64,000 nt of DNA from Conus ventricosus (lineage: Eukaryota > Mollusca > Gastropoda > Neogastropoda > Conidae), in the NCBI GenBank assembly GCA_018398815.1, contig CM031604.1, forward strand, positions 61,627,468 through 61,691,467, read 5' to 3'. This document shows, piece by piece, positions 1 through 12,107 of the stretch; position 1 is the first letter of the stretch; each line of letters begins with the position of its first letter. Both the position numbers and the translations under genes were made by a program. The notes beneath the pieces are model-generated. The model had not been told where the DNA came from, made no database searches, and saw only the letters and a program-made list of their open reading frames with translations.

Positions 1-504
1 GGCAGATGGTGTAGGAGCCAAGGGACAGCAGCTGGTGAGATACAATCTGGAAGGCAGGAGGAGGTGAGGGGTTTACATTTATTATTGTTTTTTTTTTTCC
101 TTCTTTGATCAGCATAGATCTGAACTTGATTTTCATAATCTTCTAATCTGAACTCGATTTTCAATCATCTACAATCTGAAAATCAATTTTCAATCATCGC
201 ATACCCTTAATCGAACTCAATGATACACACCCTACACACACCCCCCTTCGCAACCTGAGAGGAGGGTGTGTGTAGGGTATGTATAATTTTAGTTTGATTG
301 GGGATGTGCGATGGTTTAAAATCGAGTTCAGGTTGTAGAGGATTGAAAATTGAGTTCAGATTAGTAGATTATGAAACTCGAGTTCAGATAAATATGCTGG
401 GTCAAAGAAGAAAGAAAAAAAAAATTTGTCAACCCTCACCTCCTCCTGCCTTCCCCGATGGTCTCTCGACCAGTTGCTTTCCTTTGGGTCCTACACTATC
501 TGCC
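1..504. repeat. Long inverted repeat (fold-back element)
   Basis: Bases 1-245 and 263-504 are imperfect reverse complements (roughly 80-85% by eye, with small indels) around a short loop near 246-262. The first bases of the window pair with 'ctatctgcc' at 496-504, the GGAGGAGGTGAGGG block near 57-71 pairs with the CCCTCACCTCC block at 433-443, and ACACACCCCCC pairs with AGGGTGTGTGT at the loop. The arms are AT-rich and carry repeated 'tctgaactcgattttcaatc' motifs. The left arm may extend beyond the window. No coding capacity is visible. A fold-back or MITE-type element is the likely nature; the superfamily is unknown. Confidence 0.8.
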
Positions 505-1610
505 TGTCTTCATCTGTACACCCCTTACCACTCAGCACCATCACACCCATAAAGTAATATTATTTCTTAACAACATTCCCGTGGGCACATGTTTGCCGAC
601 AATATTGTATCATGAATACACAAAGTTTATTTATCTGATGGTGTGTTTTGTTTTTGACTTTTGGGAACCTGTATCAGTGAGAGTAACCAGTAGAAAAAAG
701 ACTGATAAGTGACAGTTGGAATGAAGATAATTGAAAAATAAAAACAACCAACACTGTGTAAAATTTCAAATTTTCTGTTTATTCAAAACTTTTTTCAAGC
801 TAAAACACAGAATGAAGATAAGACAGAATCCTTGATTCCTTGTTCTGTCTTGTACAATATCCTGATCGAAGTCCTTTACTTGACATAGCCTGAAACATAG
901 GGGGTCATGGTTGACACATGTAAGGGAAAATTTTGTTTCAGACTAGATATAATTTACCATTATTAGATGCCTTTGCCAGAAACACTGATTCTTGACCACG
1001 TAAGTAGCAAAGCCCTACAAACCCTCCTGTGTAGTATTGAAGACTTAAATGCCTGTTAGCTGGCATCATCCTGACTGAAACTGAAATATTTGACAATATA
1101 TTTCAAAATATTTTTGTGTTCCATCTTGGGGACATGTATGTCATTTGTGTAGACGGGCTTTGGTCTTCTGTAGTAGTGTAATGATGTATTCAAGATTCTC
1201 AATCAGTAGTTAAATGGAAGCCATATAAAGCTAATGTGAAAGATGTCTGTAAACTATCCATTTGTCTGTCTATCTATATTTGTAATTGTATGTATATGTA
1301 TGAGCATCTGTATCTATCCCTTTGTCTGTCTATCTATATTTGTAATTGTATGTATATCAATGTATAGCATACTTTTACATTGTGTATGCATACACTCAAT
1401 GTATTCTGTTGTATATCACATTAATACTGACAGACACTGGAACAGTGGAAGGCACCATATTAACAGATGTTTGTGTACAAGATTTTGTTTTTTATTCAGT
1501 GGAGCCTTATCATCAATACATGATGTTTCAGATTCTAGATGAGTGGTAAAAGGAACTGAAAATGAAGAGTTTAGAACCTTGTGGTGGGAATCTGATCATT
1601 GTCAGCTCAG
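505..1610. other. Non-coding stretch, probable intron or 5' flank, with a short tandem duplication
   Basis: AT-rich sequence without convincing coding signal. A tandem duplication of about 60 bp is visible near 1256-1365: 'tttgtctgtctatctatatt' followed by 'tgtaattgtatgtatat' occurs twice. The stretch probably belongs to the intron upstream of the exon at 1611. Confidence 0.5.
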
Positions 1611-1679
1611 GTTAATGACCTGCTGCCACAGCTGATAGAGGGGCCTCAGCTGACTGAACTTGCTGAAAAGCTGTTCCCG
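1611..1679 (+). CDS. Candidate internal exon of the giant zinc-finger gene
   Basis: This 69-bp open segment (23 codons) reads VNDLLPQLIEGPQLTELAEK and continues LFP. It is preceded by a 'gctcag' acceptor and followed by a strong donor, CCG|GTGAGT, at 1680. An alternative start a few bases upstream (1605, after 'ttgtcag') keeps the same frame. The protein looks helical and leucine-rich. It ends in phase 0. It lies on the same strand as the exon at 2829 and the giant exon at 21188, so I assign it to the same gene by position only. I do not recognise the protein family. Confidence 0.5.
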
Positions 1680-2828
1680 GTGAGTGCACTATATTATGTT
1701 TGCTTGCATTTTCTTCTTACTTTGACATGGTCTTTCACATTTAATTAATACTGTATTCTGATGACTTGATGGATTTAATTCTGCAGAGTGTGCCATCTTG
1801 GGTAGTCTGAAAAAAAAATAAGATGAAGGATTGATGTATACATTTTAAAACAGACATTTTTCTAGAAGTCCCTTTAAAGTGAACCATCAAAGACTGCTCC
1901 CAGCTGAAAATGCAGACTCTCATGCAGACTTGATAACCAGTAAAACAGAAAGAGACTGTGACACAAAGTGAGCCAGTAGGATACAAAAACTTTATTTTAA
2001 ATAAAACTATCCCTTTTTCGGCCTTAGAACTGTTTGCTTTTGTGTCATTGGTTTTTTTTTTGAAAGGCCACAAATGGATTATGAACTCATATTTACAGCT
2101 TTTGAGTTAAGCCCATCCCCAGATCTACTGAGCTCTACAGAGACATTGCCTAAGTATGAAAAGATTTTGAAAGTGCTTCAGTGTTATTTTAGTATTGTCA
2201 GGATCTGTAACTTGTGTAAGTTTTCCAAATATCTGTCTTTAAACTGGAAACAAACAACAAACATCAGTTTCCAACTAGTGAAAGTATATTTAGAAACAGC
2301 TGTATTCATCAATGTATGAGATGAAAGGAAGCTGAGGTTGAATTATAGGTCAGAAAATTGATAAATTGCTCTGATAAGGAGTAAGATCCTCTCCTAATCA
2401 TCATATTTTTTTTTCTCCCCGCTGGAAGGTACTTGTGTGAATAGGTTAATCTGCAGTTTTGCAGAGAGCCTCCTACCCCAGCCACACATACTAATGTCAT
2501 CACCCATCCCTACAGCTAACACTATGAACCACTGTCATAATTTTTTCAATGCTGTCAAGCCAGTTATTTTAATACACTTGGTGATCTGCTGATCAGACGC
2601 TTGCCACTTCCCCAGTTTTTTCTTCTTCTTGAATGAATGAGCGTGTCTCTCTGCCTGCTAGAATGGTGTCAAAGTGTATATACTGTAACTTGGCATTGTA
2701 AGTCAGACTCTTACTGAAAGGCTCTTTGTTGCTAATGAGGATGAAGGGAATGTAAGACATAAAAAGAAAATTATCTCTGCCAGGAGATGTGTAAGATTGT
2801 TATGTAAACAAAATTTTCTTATATTCAG
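1680..2828. other. Putative intron
   Basis: AT-rich sequence between the two candidate 5' exons, starting GTGAGT and ending in a pyrimidine-rich 'ttcttatattcag'. No repeats or genes are recognised inside it. Confidence 0.45.
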
Positions 2829-3050
2829 ACAATGTGCCCGCGTTATTTTAAACATCAAATGGCAACAGCTTGACCCAAGCGAGCAGGATCGACAGAATTT
2901 GGAAAATGCGCTGTCAATAATGCCATCAGTTTATGGAAACCACTGGGCTTCACTCGTTTTGGAGAGGTCATTGCTCTCATGACAGAGCCATGGACTGATC
3001 GAGCCTTACCATGGTCATGGGTAGTGAAGAGGATAATGAAGAAGGTGAAG
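2829..3050 (+). CDS. Candidate second exon of the giant zinc-finger gene, with frame break
   Basis: An acceptor 'ttcttatattcag' precedes an open segment whose reading QCARVILNIKWQQLDPSEQD looks like real protein. From about 2925 the good reading moves to another frame (LWKPLGFTRFGEVIALMTEP, then WTDRALPW), so one base seems lost or gained near 2920-2930. The donor is either AAG|GTGAAG at 3044 or AAG|GTCAGT at 3051. The second frame joins in phase 0 to the giant exon at 21188 (VCDKLAHIV). The entry phase from the exon at 1611 does not fit without another indel or a missing exon. Protein family not recognised; true coding status is likely but not proven. Confidence 0.5.
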
Positions 3051-5667
3051 GTCAGTCGGTTTGTTTCTCTCTTTCTCTTTCTCTTTTTGTTGTATATTAT
3101 TTAATTTGTTTTTTTAAATGTATTATGAATGTCCATGAGTGTTTTTAGAGTAAGACCATATAGCTGAACATCCACATAATTTTTGTGAATAATGCTGAGA
3201 TACTGTATGCGATAATTTGTATAAGAATAGTGCTTTCAAAAACTACTGTTCTAATCATTAGACTGTTATAGAAATTATTATGATTATAATTGTCTGATTG
3301 TCGAATGATGTTAATTAGGTGGGAATCAAGTTATAATTTCTAATAGTTACTGTCAATGAGTAGCTTGGTGTGAACAGTAACTGATATTTGTCCTTTGAAT
3401 TAATTGTAGACATACAGGAATGGTTTTCGGTGGAAATTGGATCCCAACAGATTTAGGCTCTAACACTTGGACAGTTCTAAAGTTGACTGTTGAGTTGAAA
3501 CACCATCCGTAGCAACAGGAACTCCTATGTTGTAGGTAGTTGTCTGTGTTAATATTCATTAGATTTAGATACAGTGGTTATGTGTTAATGCTGAGGATCA
3601 TATGCCGATCACTCAGTTGCTTGCCCCATATGTTTGAAAACCAGTTCACCCCATTAACAGCATAGACTGAATATATTAGTAATTGAGGAAACCTCACACA
3701 ATATATCTTTTTATATTAGGACCCCAGAACTTATGTCACAAACCCAGTAAATCACTGAAATGTCCAGGTTTCTTCTGGAACATAGCAAAAGATGAGCTAC
3801 AGAATGTTTGGTTGCTGGCTCTTTGTGCTGAACATTTGGTTGGTCGCACTCTCTTCTTTCATTTTTCTTTCTTTGCAGTGAACTCATCTAAGGCATTGAC
3901 NNNNNNNNNNNNNNNNNNNNNNNNNNNNNNNNNNNNNNNNNNNNNNNNNNNNNNNNNNNNNNNNNNNNNNNNNNNNNNNNNNNNNNNNNNNNNNNNNNNN
4001 TTGGTAAGATTGAAAACTCGGACATTGTGAACTTAATTAGTGACAGATCTTTTTCCTTTACCAGGTGACTTATTATTTGAAACAAAAAATAATGGACAGT
4101 ATAGTTCTGTAGATTTTGTTGTATAAAAAGAATTTTTCATGCTGTTCTTTTAGAGTAACAAAAAGATTGTTTCATGGAGTTCTATTAGACTAGAGATTAT
4201 TTCAAAATTGTTAAAGGTCAGAATTTCTTTTTCCAGTTCTGATCTTTGATAATGGAATTGACTTGTATTTCTCTTTCGTGTTTGACCAGAGTAACAAGAA
4301 CATGGGATAGAGGGCTGTCACTTATCTTTTAACTTGAACTAAGTCAAGGTTACACAGTATGTAACGGCAATATTGTGATATCAATCCAGAGATAGTTTGC
4401 CATTCAGAAACTCATTATCATAGCTGTACCAGAATGCATCTTATGTCTCTTAGGTCAAATCAGTTTGTTGTGTGAGAAGAAAAGTCAGTAAAACAGAACA
4501 GTATGCGCCACTTTTTCTTTGTAATTTTTTTTTATATCTGTGACGTGAGCTCCTTGCATTTTAGTATTATTTCAGTGCATCATGAGGATGATCTGATCAT
4601 TTACACTGGAGTGAACACTGTACTCCAGCATAAAAAAATCTCGAACAGTTATAATTGGTTTGCATGTTGCTGAATTGTTTTAAACCTTGAGCTTCCATTG
4701 ATCGCCTGCATCAAAGCTTAATCTTTGCTACTCTGTATAAGTTCATCTGCCTCTTTGTTTTGTGTCTTTCATGTTGCAGGTGTAGTTAATGACTCTTTTC
4801 TTCAGTCTTTTTTATTATTCACGAGTCTTAATTACAAACCATGAAATTCTGCTCCTTCAAGTAATATAGTTAAGCTAGAATGATTTTTAACTTTTGAATG
4901 TTCACATTTGTGATATTCGAATCTTTTTTAATTGATATGTTTCAGTATGTGGGATAAGTTTCCTGCAGTTTTTACTTGGCTGTGTAATTTTTGCCATCAA
5001 CGTGGACAAAGGCTACTGGAAAACTTTAAGGATCCACAAAGACGACCAATGAAGAATTGACGGCAAGAAAGCAGACATGCTCAGTGATTTGCACATATCA
5101 GTAAATTCGAACTCGTTCTTTTGCATTGTGTTGGAATAAGTGAAACTACGGAATCCCCAGTTCAGTTTAGGTGGATCACCACATGAAGGTTGCAGCTTTG
5201 ATATGAAGCAGAATCCAAGTGAGACTACAATTGTAATTTTGGTTTAGTGTTAAATAATAGGCAGGATAGAGAGAAAGAGATCCTGTACAAACTTGCCAGT
5301 TGGAAGTTGAACTGATCCATTCACAGGTATTTAACCCTATAGATTGCCGCTATTGTTATAGGTTTGCATTCTGTGTGCCGGACAAATTGACTTTTTGCTA
5401 GTACTAAATATGTTCAGTCTCATTTATTATGGGAGATATCGCCTTTAGATTTTTGGCATGTTTTCTCTCATACCAGGGCTATATATCGTGAAATTAATCT
5501 TTGATTTTTTCATCTGGCGTATAATAAATAATCTTATAATTCAATTTTTTGTTTAACATTGAATTTGCAGCATACAAAAACCCACAGCGCAAAACAAAAC
5601 ATACAAACCAGCCAAAGTGGTTTAGTGTTTACTGACACCTGTGAAAATGATAAACCAGTAAACAATG
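3051..5667. other. Intronic sequence including the assembly gap
   Basis: AT-rich non-coding sequence on the 5' side of the large intron. A good acceptor-like tract (ttttctttctttgcag) ends at about 3879 just before the N gap, so an exon could be hidden in or next to the gap. I see no other coding signal or recognisable mobile element. Confidence 0.45.
3901..4000. other. Assembly gap (100 N)
   Basis: Exactly 100 consecutive N. This is a conventional placeholder, so the true distance is unknown. Confidence 0.99.
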
Positions 5668-5841
5668 GTTATGTTTTGCGCCCATAAGAATCCTAAACAG
5701 AGTAATCTTTTATTCAAGACTGGCATACTCAGTTTTAAACTGATAAGTCAGACAATACTAGAGAACAATCTAATAGTGCGGGAAAAGGCTGTGCCGTCTT
5801 GAATAAAAGTTACTCTGTTAGTTTCCTTATGGAGCAATAAC
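5668..5841. repeat. Short hairpin element, possible MITE
   Basis: AACAGAGTAATCTTTTATTC plus AAGAC (ending about 5720) is repeated in reverse complement from 5796. The complementarity continues outward through 'cccataag' and 'gttat' to about 5841. The total is about 174 bp with arms of about 45-53 bp. No coding capacity. Flanking target duplications are not clear. Confidence 0.65.
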
Positions 5842-6001
5842 ATTACCCCTCTTGTTTCAACTTTTTCATTTACGTCCCACCTATTTCATTTCGACCTGTG
5901 TAAATATTGGTAGCGATTTACAACCCACAATGTTTATAGATATTATCATTTCTGGTACAGTACAAGCCAGGTATCAAGGACACAATTTTGTTTTCTTGTT
6001 G

Positions 6002-8768
6002 TGTCAGGAAAAGACCCTGTCAGGGAATGAGCAGAACAGACAAAGAGCATGCGGCACTACACTCAAATCTCCACCTAGACCACTCAGGTTACAACAAATA
6101 ACATTTATTAAATTATAATACACAAATTTACTCAAACTTTGAATACACTCATCACTACGCAATATACTCCATTTATGAGATGGGATCACCTATCAAAGAA
6201 GAGGGGGGAAAAAGGAAAGAATAACTACAAAAAACACCCAAAGTATAGACCTTCAAGGCAACTGTCGTAAGGGACAAAATAACCATAATGGGAACTTCGA
6301 CAAAAAAACCACCACCACCCGTCTCACTGCTACCCGACTATCCACGGCTGTTCACAGCATTCCACTTCGTTCTGAGAGGCAGGGGAGTTTTACAGTCTCA
6401 ACAGCTGCAGGGCAAGCTGTGAATGCAGGTTCATAGAAAGGGTGTTTACTGCAGGCTGCTCCTCACCCCAGCTACCGTGCTGTACACGACCAACTGAATG
6501 TCATCTGTGTACAGCGGTCTGGCAGCAATGTGTTTCGCATTAGATAGTGCGGGCATAACAAATGGCCTTAGTTTGGATAATCTGGTTGTCATGGAAAATG
6601 TAATATATCGTGCTCTGGAATACCTGATAGCGAATCCCGACAATTCTTTAATACCAAACTGACTATTTATTTCCTGAAATAATAGTAGATACCATGAAAG
6701 TTGTACACAAGAGGTCAGGCGATATTCAAACAATGACAACACACACCCATTGTCAAGAATGACGTCATCACTTCTGAGGAACTTAATTTTCCCTAGGTTA
6801 ACTAGTACACAAGTTGAAAATGCTTGCTTGACTACAACAACAAAAAATGTTGGGTCCTAAAATGTGTAAGGCTTGTTTGTTCGGCCTAATAACTAAGTGT
6901 CTGAATGGACAGAAAAATAAACTGTGCATCACCAACCTAAAGGCTACCCACCCCCATCATAATAGAAGAAGAGAGAAACAAACCTAATCCACCAACAGCA
7001 TAACAGATAATTAAATCCACGCGCACGCACACAGATCCACAGCCATACACCACACAACGTGCCACATACTGTGTTGAAGACGTCCCAGAATGTTCCTCGT
7101 ATTAAATCTCCGAAGCAACGAACTGGATGTGCTCCTCACTGTCGTTCGAGGAGACTCCTTCCTGCGCCGGACTCCCGCACCCCTCAGGTTCGGCTACGGA
7201 ATCCTCCCTCCGAGGGACATCTCCAGGTCGCCCAACTTCAGCAACTGTGGCCCATCTCCACTCAAGAAGAAACGAAAAACACAAGAAACCCGCCCTGCGG
7301 CGGATGTCAGTCCCTCGCGCATAATCGTGATGATTGTAGATTATGTGTGTGAATGCTAGGGCATGTGTGGACTGTGTACGTACAATTTAAAGCATTCAAA
7401 GAAGAGTAAACTTTTAATAATCATTATTTCTTTTGGTTTCACCAGTTCCCGAATCATGCTGTTTTCTTCTTTTCCTTACTATAATTTTCACAATTCTCAT
7501 ATTTCACATTACATTCTCATTCATATTACAAATTACAATGCAGTAAACACTTGGAAGTTCACATTACATTTTAAATTAATACCAGATGAAATTCCATAAA
7601 CCATTACATTCTTCCATTTTATCTATAAATACTTTCATTAAAAAAAACAAATAAAAGAAAAACCAGAGACAAACAAACAAGACAAGGTGCGAACCAATGG
7701 GGGGAGCGCAACATCGGAAATCTCCGCTAGTCGACTGAAGTGTAGTCGGCGGCAACATCGTTCCGTTCCGGACTCGACTTGATGTTAAAAATAATAAAAT
7801 AAAATAAAATAACTAATTTGCTTCAATCTTTGAAGTATCGTTCTGGAATATCCTGACTCCAACATTTATCCAAATATGAACGACTCCATTGTAAAACTAG
7901 ATATACATGTCAAGCATACAAGTAGCATCCCCAAACAGAGCCATTGCTTAACATCCAACTTAAAATAAATGACCTCAATGTCACTTAAATATGAACTGAC
8001 CAAATAAATGCCCAATCCCATCTTGGCGTACAAATTCTCAAACCCAACGAAATTATAACACACCATATCTATACATAATATTCACCAGACGGCGGGTTGA
8101 AGATCAGAAGAAAACTACTAGGCGAGCTTCACTCAACGAAAGACCAAAAGCCCACCAGTAGATACGCCACCTCCAATGAAGGAAGCAAGAGTCTGAATGA
8201 CTCTGAAGAATGGTTTTGGTAACCCAAGGATTGAGATCCTTCCAAAGCCCAGTGGACTGCCTTACCGCCCAGCGAAGGGTCCGGCCCGGTTCCGCTACCC
8301 TCCACGACGAAGTGGAAAAAGAAAATATGGCTACAACCGAGGACGTGGCCTCTTCCCAGCAAAGCAAAGCAAGAAAGAAAGCATCCGAACACTCTCATAG
8401 CGCAGAAGGTTCCCCTTCCGCCCCACACAAACACCTACTCACATTCAAAACACACGTTAAACATAAACAGCACGCTTTATGCACAGAACACGTGCAAGAC
8501 ACTCCCCTGCACCGCTTATTGAAATGACAGCACCCACATCACCTTCATCCCGGTCTCCAGCTTCCTTCTCACAACTACTCCTATGAGGGTTTACTGAGGG
8601 ATGCATGATCCACACGGGCGGTGCACAAACTGAATGTGACAGAGGGAGCTACCCCCCCCCCCCCCCTCTCCTCTACATCCTACGTACCACGTAAAGCCGC
8701 GTCAACCTCTGTGACGAACAGCCCATTAAAACTGATGAATAAATTCAAATACTAGTCCCCCGTTGACA
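6002..8768 (-). repeat. 3' LTR of the retrotransposon
   Basis: This copy aligns along its length with 16609-18752, for example at 'aaagaccctgtcaggg', 'aacatttattaaatt', the block 7085-7360 against 17155-17425, and 'aaattcaaatactagt' at the inner end. It begins TGTCA and ends TGACA. The two copies differ by many one-base indels and by a 585-bp block present only here. A poly-C tract lies at about 8651-8668. Small ORFs inside both LTRs (near 7059-7359 and 17132-17460) are shifted relative to each other and are not considered genes. Confidence 0.88.
6343..6927. other. Insertion of about 585 bp in the 3' LTR only
   Basis: The sequence between 'ccgactatc' and 'atcaccaacctaaag' has no counterpart in the other LTR, where 'cctatcaccaactaaag' is continuous. 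The trinucleotide ATC occurs on both sides. No terminal inverted repeats or recognisable protein were found, so its class is unknown. An alternative is a deletion from the other LTR. Confidence 0.7.
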
Positions 8769-8780
8769 CTATCCCCCAAC
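8769..8780 (-). other. Candidate polypurine tract
   Basis: On the minus strand GTTGGGGGATAG directly precedes the TGTCA start of the 3' LTR. It is mostly purine and sits where plus-strand priming is expected. Confidence 0.5.
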
Positions 8781-9014
8781 AAAAAAAGCTTGTGCCAATG
8801 AGGCACAGCTTGATGCAGCCCCGAACGGAACTGGTTAAATATACAATCATGCATTATAAAACCAATATCAACTTCACACACTAGAAAGTTCCTTGTATGG
8901 TGCACACAAGCGGCTACTTTATCACACATCTCCACACATTCCTTTTTAAAAAAAACAAAAAACATTACACACAGGCACTCTCCTCTTGCACAACACTGGT
9001 TGTACTCCATGGAA

Positions 9015-10360
9015 TTAAGACATTCGACTCAGGTAGTCAGCTTCCACATTGCAGCGTCCAGGGATTGCTGAAAAGAAGGCAAGACTCTGCAATTCAAGTG
9101 CCCATCCCATAAGGCGTCGGCTGACAGGCCGAATGCGATGTAGATACGCAAGGGGATGGTGATCCGTCTGGAGAACAAATTCTCGCCCGTACAGGTAAGG
9201 GTAGAATCGGCGTGTGGCCCACACCACTGCAGACATTCCTGCTCGATAGTGTGGTAATTCTTTTCCGCTCCCACTTTTTCTTACTTGCGAAGGCGACGGC
9301 AACAATCCTTTCCCTTGGTCCTGCAAGAGCACTGCCCCAACCCAGTGCTGGACGCATCTGTTCTGATTACGAATGGCTTCTCAGGGTTGGCCAACTGCAG
9401 ACGGTGTTGTTGGAGAATCGCTCCCTTGATTTTTCTCGAATGCCACTACGTCCGTATCTTCCCACATCAGCGTTTCTGGCTTTCGAGCTCCAGTTTTGCT
9501 GTCAAGGGTTTTGCCACTTCAGCGAAATGGGGAATGAATTTACGGTAGTAGCCTACGAGACCCAGAAACGAACGCAATCCCTTCTTGGTCTTCGGCGGTT
9601 TGGCTTCTTCAATCCTTTGAACTTTGTCGCTTTCAGGAGCCATGCATCCTTGTCCCACGACTGTCCCAAAAAGGAAATTTCATTCTCCCCTATCCGACAC
9701 TTCGTAGGACGGGCCGCCAGCTGTACCTGTCGCAGACGCTCAAAAATCATCCTGAGCACTTCCATGTGTCTCCCCAGCTCTCGGTGGCCAATAATATGTC
9801 ATCAATAAAATTGTTGACATCTCTCATCTGCAGTGGTTCAAGCACGAGTCTCATTATCCTGCTGAAGACGGCTCCTGCAGTCTTGAGCCCAAAGGGCATA
9901 ACTTTGAACCTGAATTGGCCCTCAGGAGTAGTAAAGGCAGTCTTGCTTCTGTCGGTATGTTCCATCGGTATTTGCCAATATCCCTTTGCTAATCAAGCTT
10001 TGAGAAATACTGCGCCCTTAGCCAACTGGGCGAAGATCCTGTCAACGTCTGGAATAGGTTCAGCGTCGAATTTCAACACCTTATTTAGTCGACGAAAGTC
10101 GACACAGAACCTCATCTTTCCATCTGGTTTCTTGACTAACAGAATGGGTGAGGAGTAAGGCGAACTACAACGCTCAATCACCCCCATGCGCAGCATATCC
10201 TGTATCTCAGTCTTGATGGTTTCTGTTTGAGAATGGGGCAAGGGATATTGTCGCGCCCTGACTGGTTCTTCTGAGTGAGCACTAGAGAACAAGTACCCAA
10301 GTTGCATCTTAAGGGTACATCTGAGAGAACATCTTGGTATTCCCTACAAAGGGCTCGCAC
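9015..10360 (-). pseudogene. pol: Reverse transcriptase and RNase H part of pol, frameshifted
   Basis: Minus-strand segments in several frames carry typical gypsy pol features. 9993-10307 has the RT N-terminal part with SPYSSPILLVKKPDGKMRF and DFRRLN. 9747-9965 has MPFGLKTA and the active-site variant FIDD. 9467-9765 has SFLGLVGYYRKFIPHFA, the connection that follows RT. 9015-9332 has RNase H with TDHHPL and a C-terminal ADYLSRM before the stop near 9018. About four frameshifts separate the pieces, so no intact protein is encoded. The part lies downstream of integrase, opposite to canonical gypsy order. About 245 bp of 3' untranslated sequence separate it from the 3' LTR. Confidence 0.9.
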
Positions 10361-10950
10361 GTTTTTCCCTTTGCTCCACAGACAGTCCTTTAGCGACCTT
10401 TACGTCTTCCCAGTATTCCTCGGATCGTGTAGTCACACATGAGATGTCAAACGTAACAGGAGGCATCTCCTTTGTCTCTTCGATGACTACTGGTGCATAA
10501 CCTGCGCTGCAGTTTCTCTTCTCTCATACCGTTTCAACAAGTTGGCATGTATGAGCTTCTCCTTCCCCTTTATGCGCACAACATAGTCCCAATCGCTGAC
10601 ACGCTTTACGATCTTGAATGGTCCTTGCCACGAAAGTTGCAACTTGTTGTGATGCAGGGGAAGCAACAACAAGACTTCATCCTCTGCTCGAACCATCTCT
10701 GGCGGGTTTTCTGTCATAGAAAAACTTGTACCGCTTCTGAGCATACGCAAGATTCCTGTGGGCTAACTCGCAGGTGGAAGCAATCTTTTCCTTGAGCTCC
10801 AACACATATTCAACTTGAGTCCTGGGTTCATCTGTTGTTTCCTCACGGGTCCATTGGTCCCTCAATATCGCCATGGGTCCTTTGACTGTGCGGCCATAGA
10901 GTAACTCAAAGGGAGAAAATCCCAGGCTCTCCTGTGGAACTTCTCTATAC

Positions 10951-12107
10951 CAGACCTGTGCACCCCCGTATTTCTCCGTATTTAGTACGGATTTAAGCTG
11001 GGGATACGGAAATACTGATAGTGCGCTCAAAATACGGATTTACTCCGCCACCGAAATACGGTATCGGCTGCTACGATCTTCGCCGCAAAAATTGACAGTT
11101 TGCACAGTCACCTAGCGGTGAAACTAAGGGACATAATCAGCGTGGAGAATGCAATTCGGTGTCAGGTGAACGAAAGTTTTTTGCGAAGTCGTTGGTCTCG
11201 CCTGCCGTTAGATGATAATAATATCATATGAGCAGACTATACATTGAGGGCAAACGAAGTTATCTTGTGTACATTTACATTGGCAATGTCACTCGACTTT
11301 GTCATGAAATGCGCAACTGCGGCCTAGCTCCGTATCTCGTACCGCGTGCGTTCAAACATGGCGGGGATGACGAAGCGTCTCAAGTGTTGGTGGAGATTGT
11401 TGCTGCGGCAAACGGCATAGAGATGACAGTTCACCGGCAGTCTGTGGTTCGGGGAAAAAAAAAAAGAGTTCAGCTGTTCAAGCCAGCGTATGCAAAAAAC
11501 TTTCCCGTGTGTCAAAGCATCGTCGAAAGGCGAAGAGTATGCCTACTGCACTGTGTGTGGGAAAGACTTCTCGCTCACGCTGGCGCCAATGACATTTCAA
11601 GACATGTTTGCCTCGGACAAACATGAACAGATTTTAAAGGCAAAAAGCGCAAGTAATATTAGTAGCTTCTTCTCTTTCTCTAAACCTACGAGTAATGACA
11701 CTTCTTTGGCAGTAACTCGAGCCGAAGTGACGATGGTGGAAATGATCGCACATCACAACTTGCCACTGGCTGCAGCGGACACGTTGTGTCGTGGGTTTAA
11801 GATGATGTTTCCTGATAGTCCGCATCGCGGCAGATATGCGTTGTGGCCGTAAGAAAGCCACATGTTTGGTGAAAGCACTGTTAACTTCTGTTGATTATTT
11901 TCGGATGTGTCGGAAGATTCTGCATCGTGATCACCTTGTACTGGGACGATTTATGACAAAGGAGTGACTGTGGCAATTCACATGTGTTTCTTTTTCACTT
12001 TGTTTTATATGTGTCTTGGAAACATTCAGAATACTGAAAGCTCACCAAAATACTGAAAATCATTTGCTTGGTATACTGAGGTGTCTTGCTGGGGGTGCAC
12101 AGGTCTG
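10951..12107 (+). mobile_element. Nested hAT-like DNA transposon with 17-bp perfect TIRs
   Basis: CAGACCTGTGCACCCCC at 10951-10967 is found in exact reverse complement at 12091-12107. The segment interrupts the integrase reading between FAY and REVPQ, and removing it restores continuity, which defines its boundaries. TATAC occurs immediately on the left and close to the right edge; a clean 8-bp hAT target duplication is not seen. Copies of an AATACGG-type motif are clustered inside the left end. The interior encodes only the N-terminal part of a hAT-type transposase (11228-11852), so this is a non-autonomous derivative. Confidence 0.82.
11228..11852 (+). pseudogene. hAT-type transposase N-terminal fragment
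   Basis: Two overlapping frames together show a BED-like zinc-binding segment. The reading YAYCTVCGKDFSLT in one frame is followed, in another frame, by GANDISRHV and then DKHEQILKAKSASNISSFF back in the first. A later segment (AEVTMVEMIAHHNLPLAAAD, then FKMMFPDS) is typical of the N-terminal region of a widespread group of animal hAT-like transposases. The catalytic domain and C-terminal dimerisation region are absent. At least two frameshifts are needed. It is similar in type to the gene remnant at 51702-54707. Confidence 0.7.

Noticed and set aside
7059..7359. Overlapping ORFs also present at 17132-17460
   Set aside because: They lie inside the LTRs, and the frames differ between the two copies because of indels, so no protein is conserved.
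9212..9808. 198-codon plus-strand ORF
   Set aside because: Antisense to the RT/RNase H coding region of the retrotransposon; a shadow.
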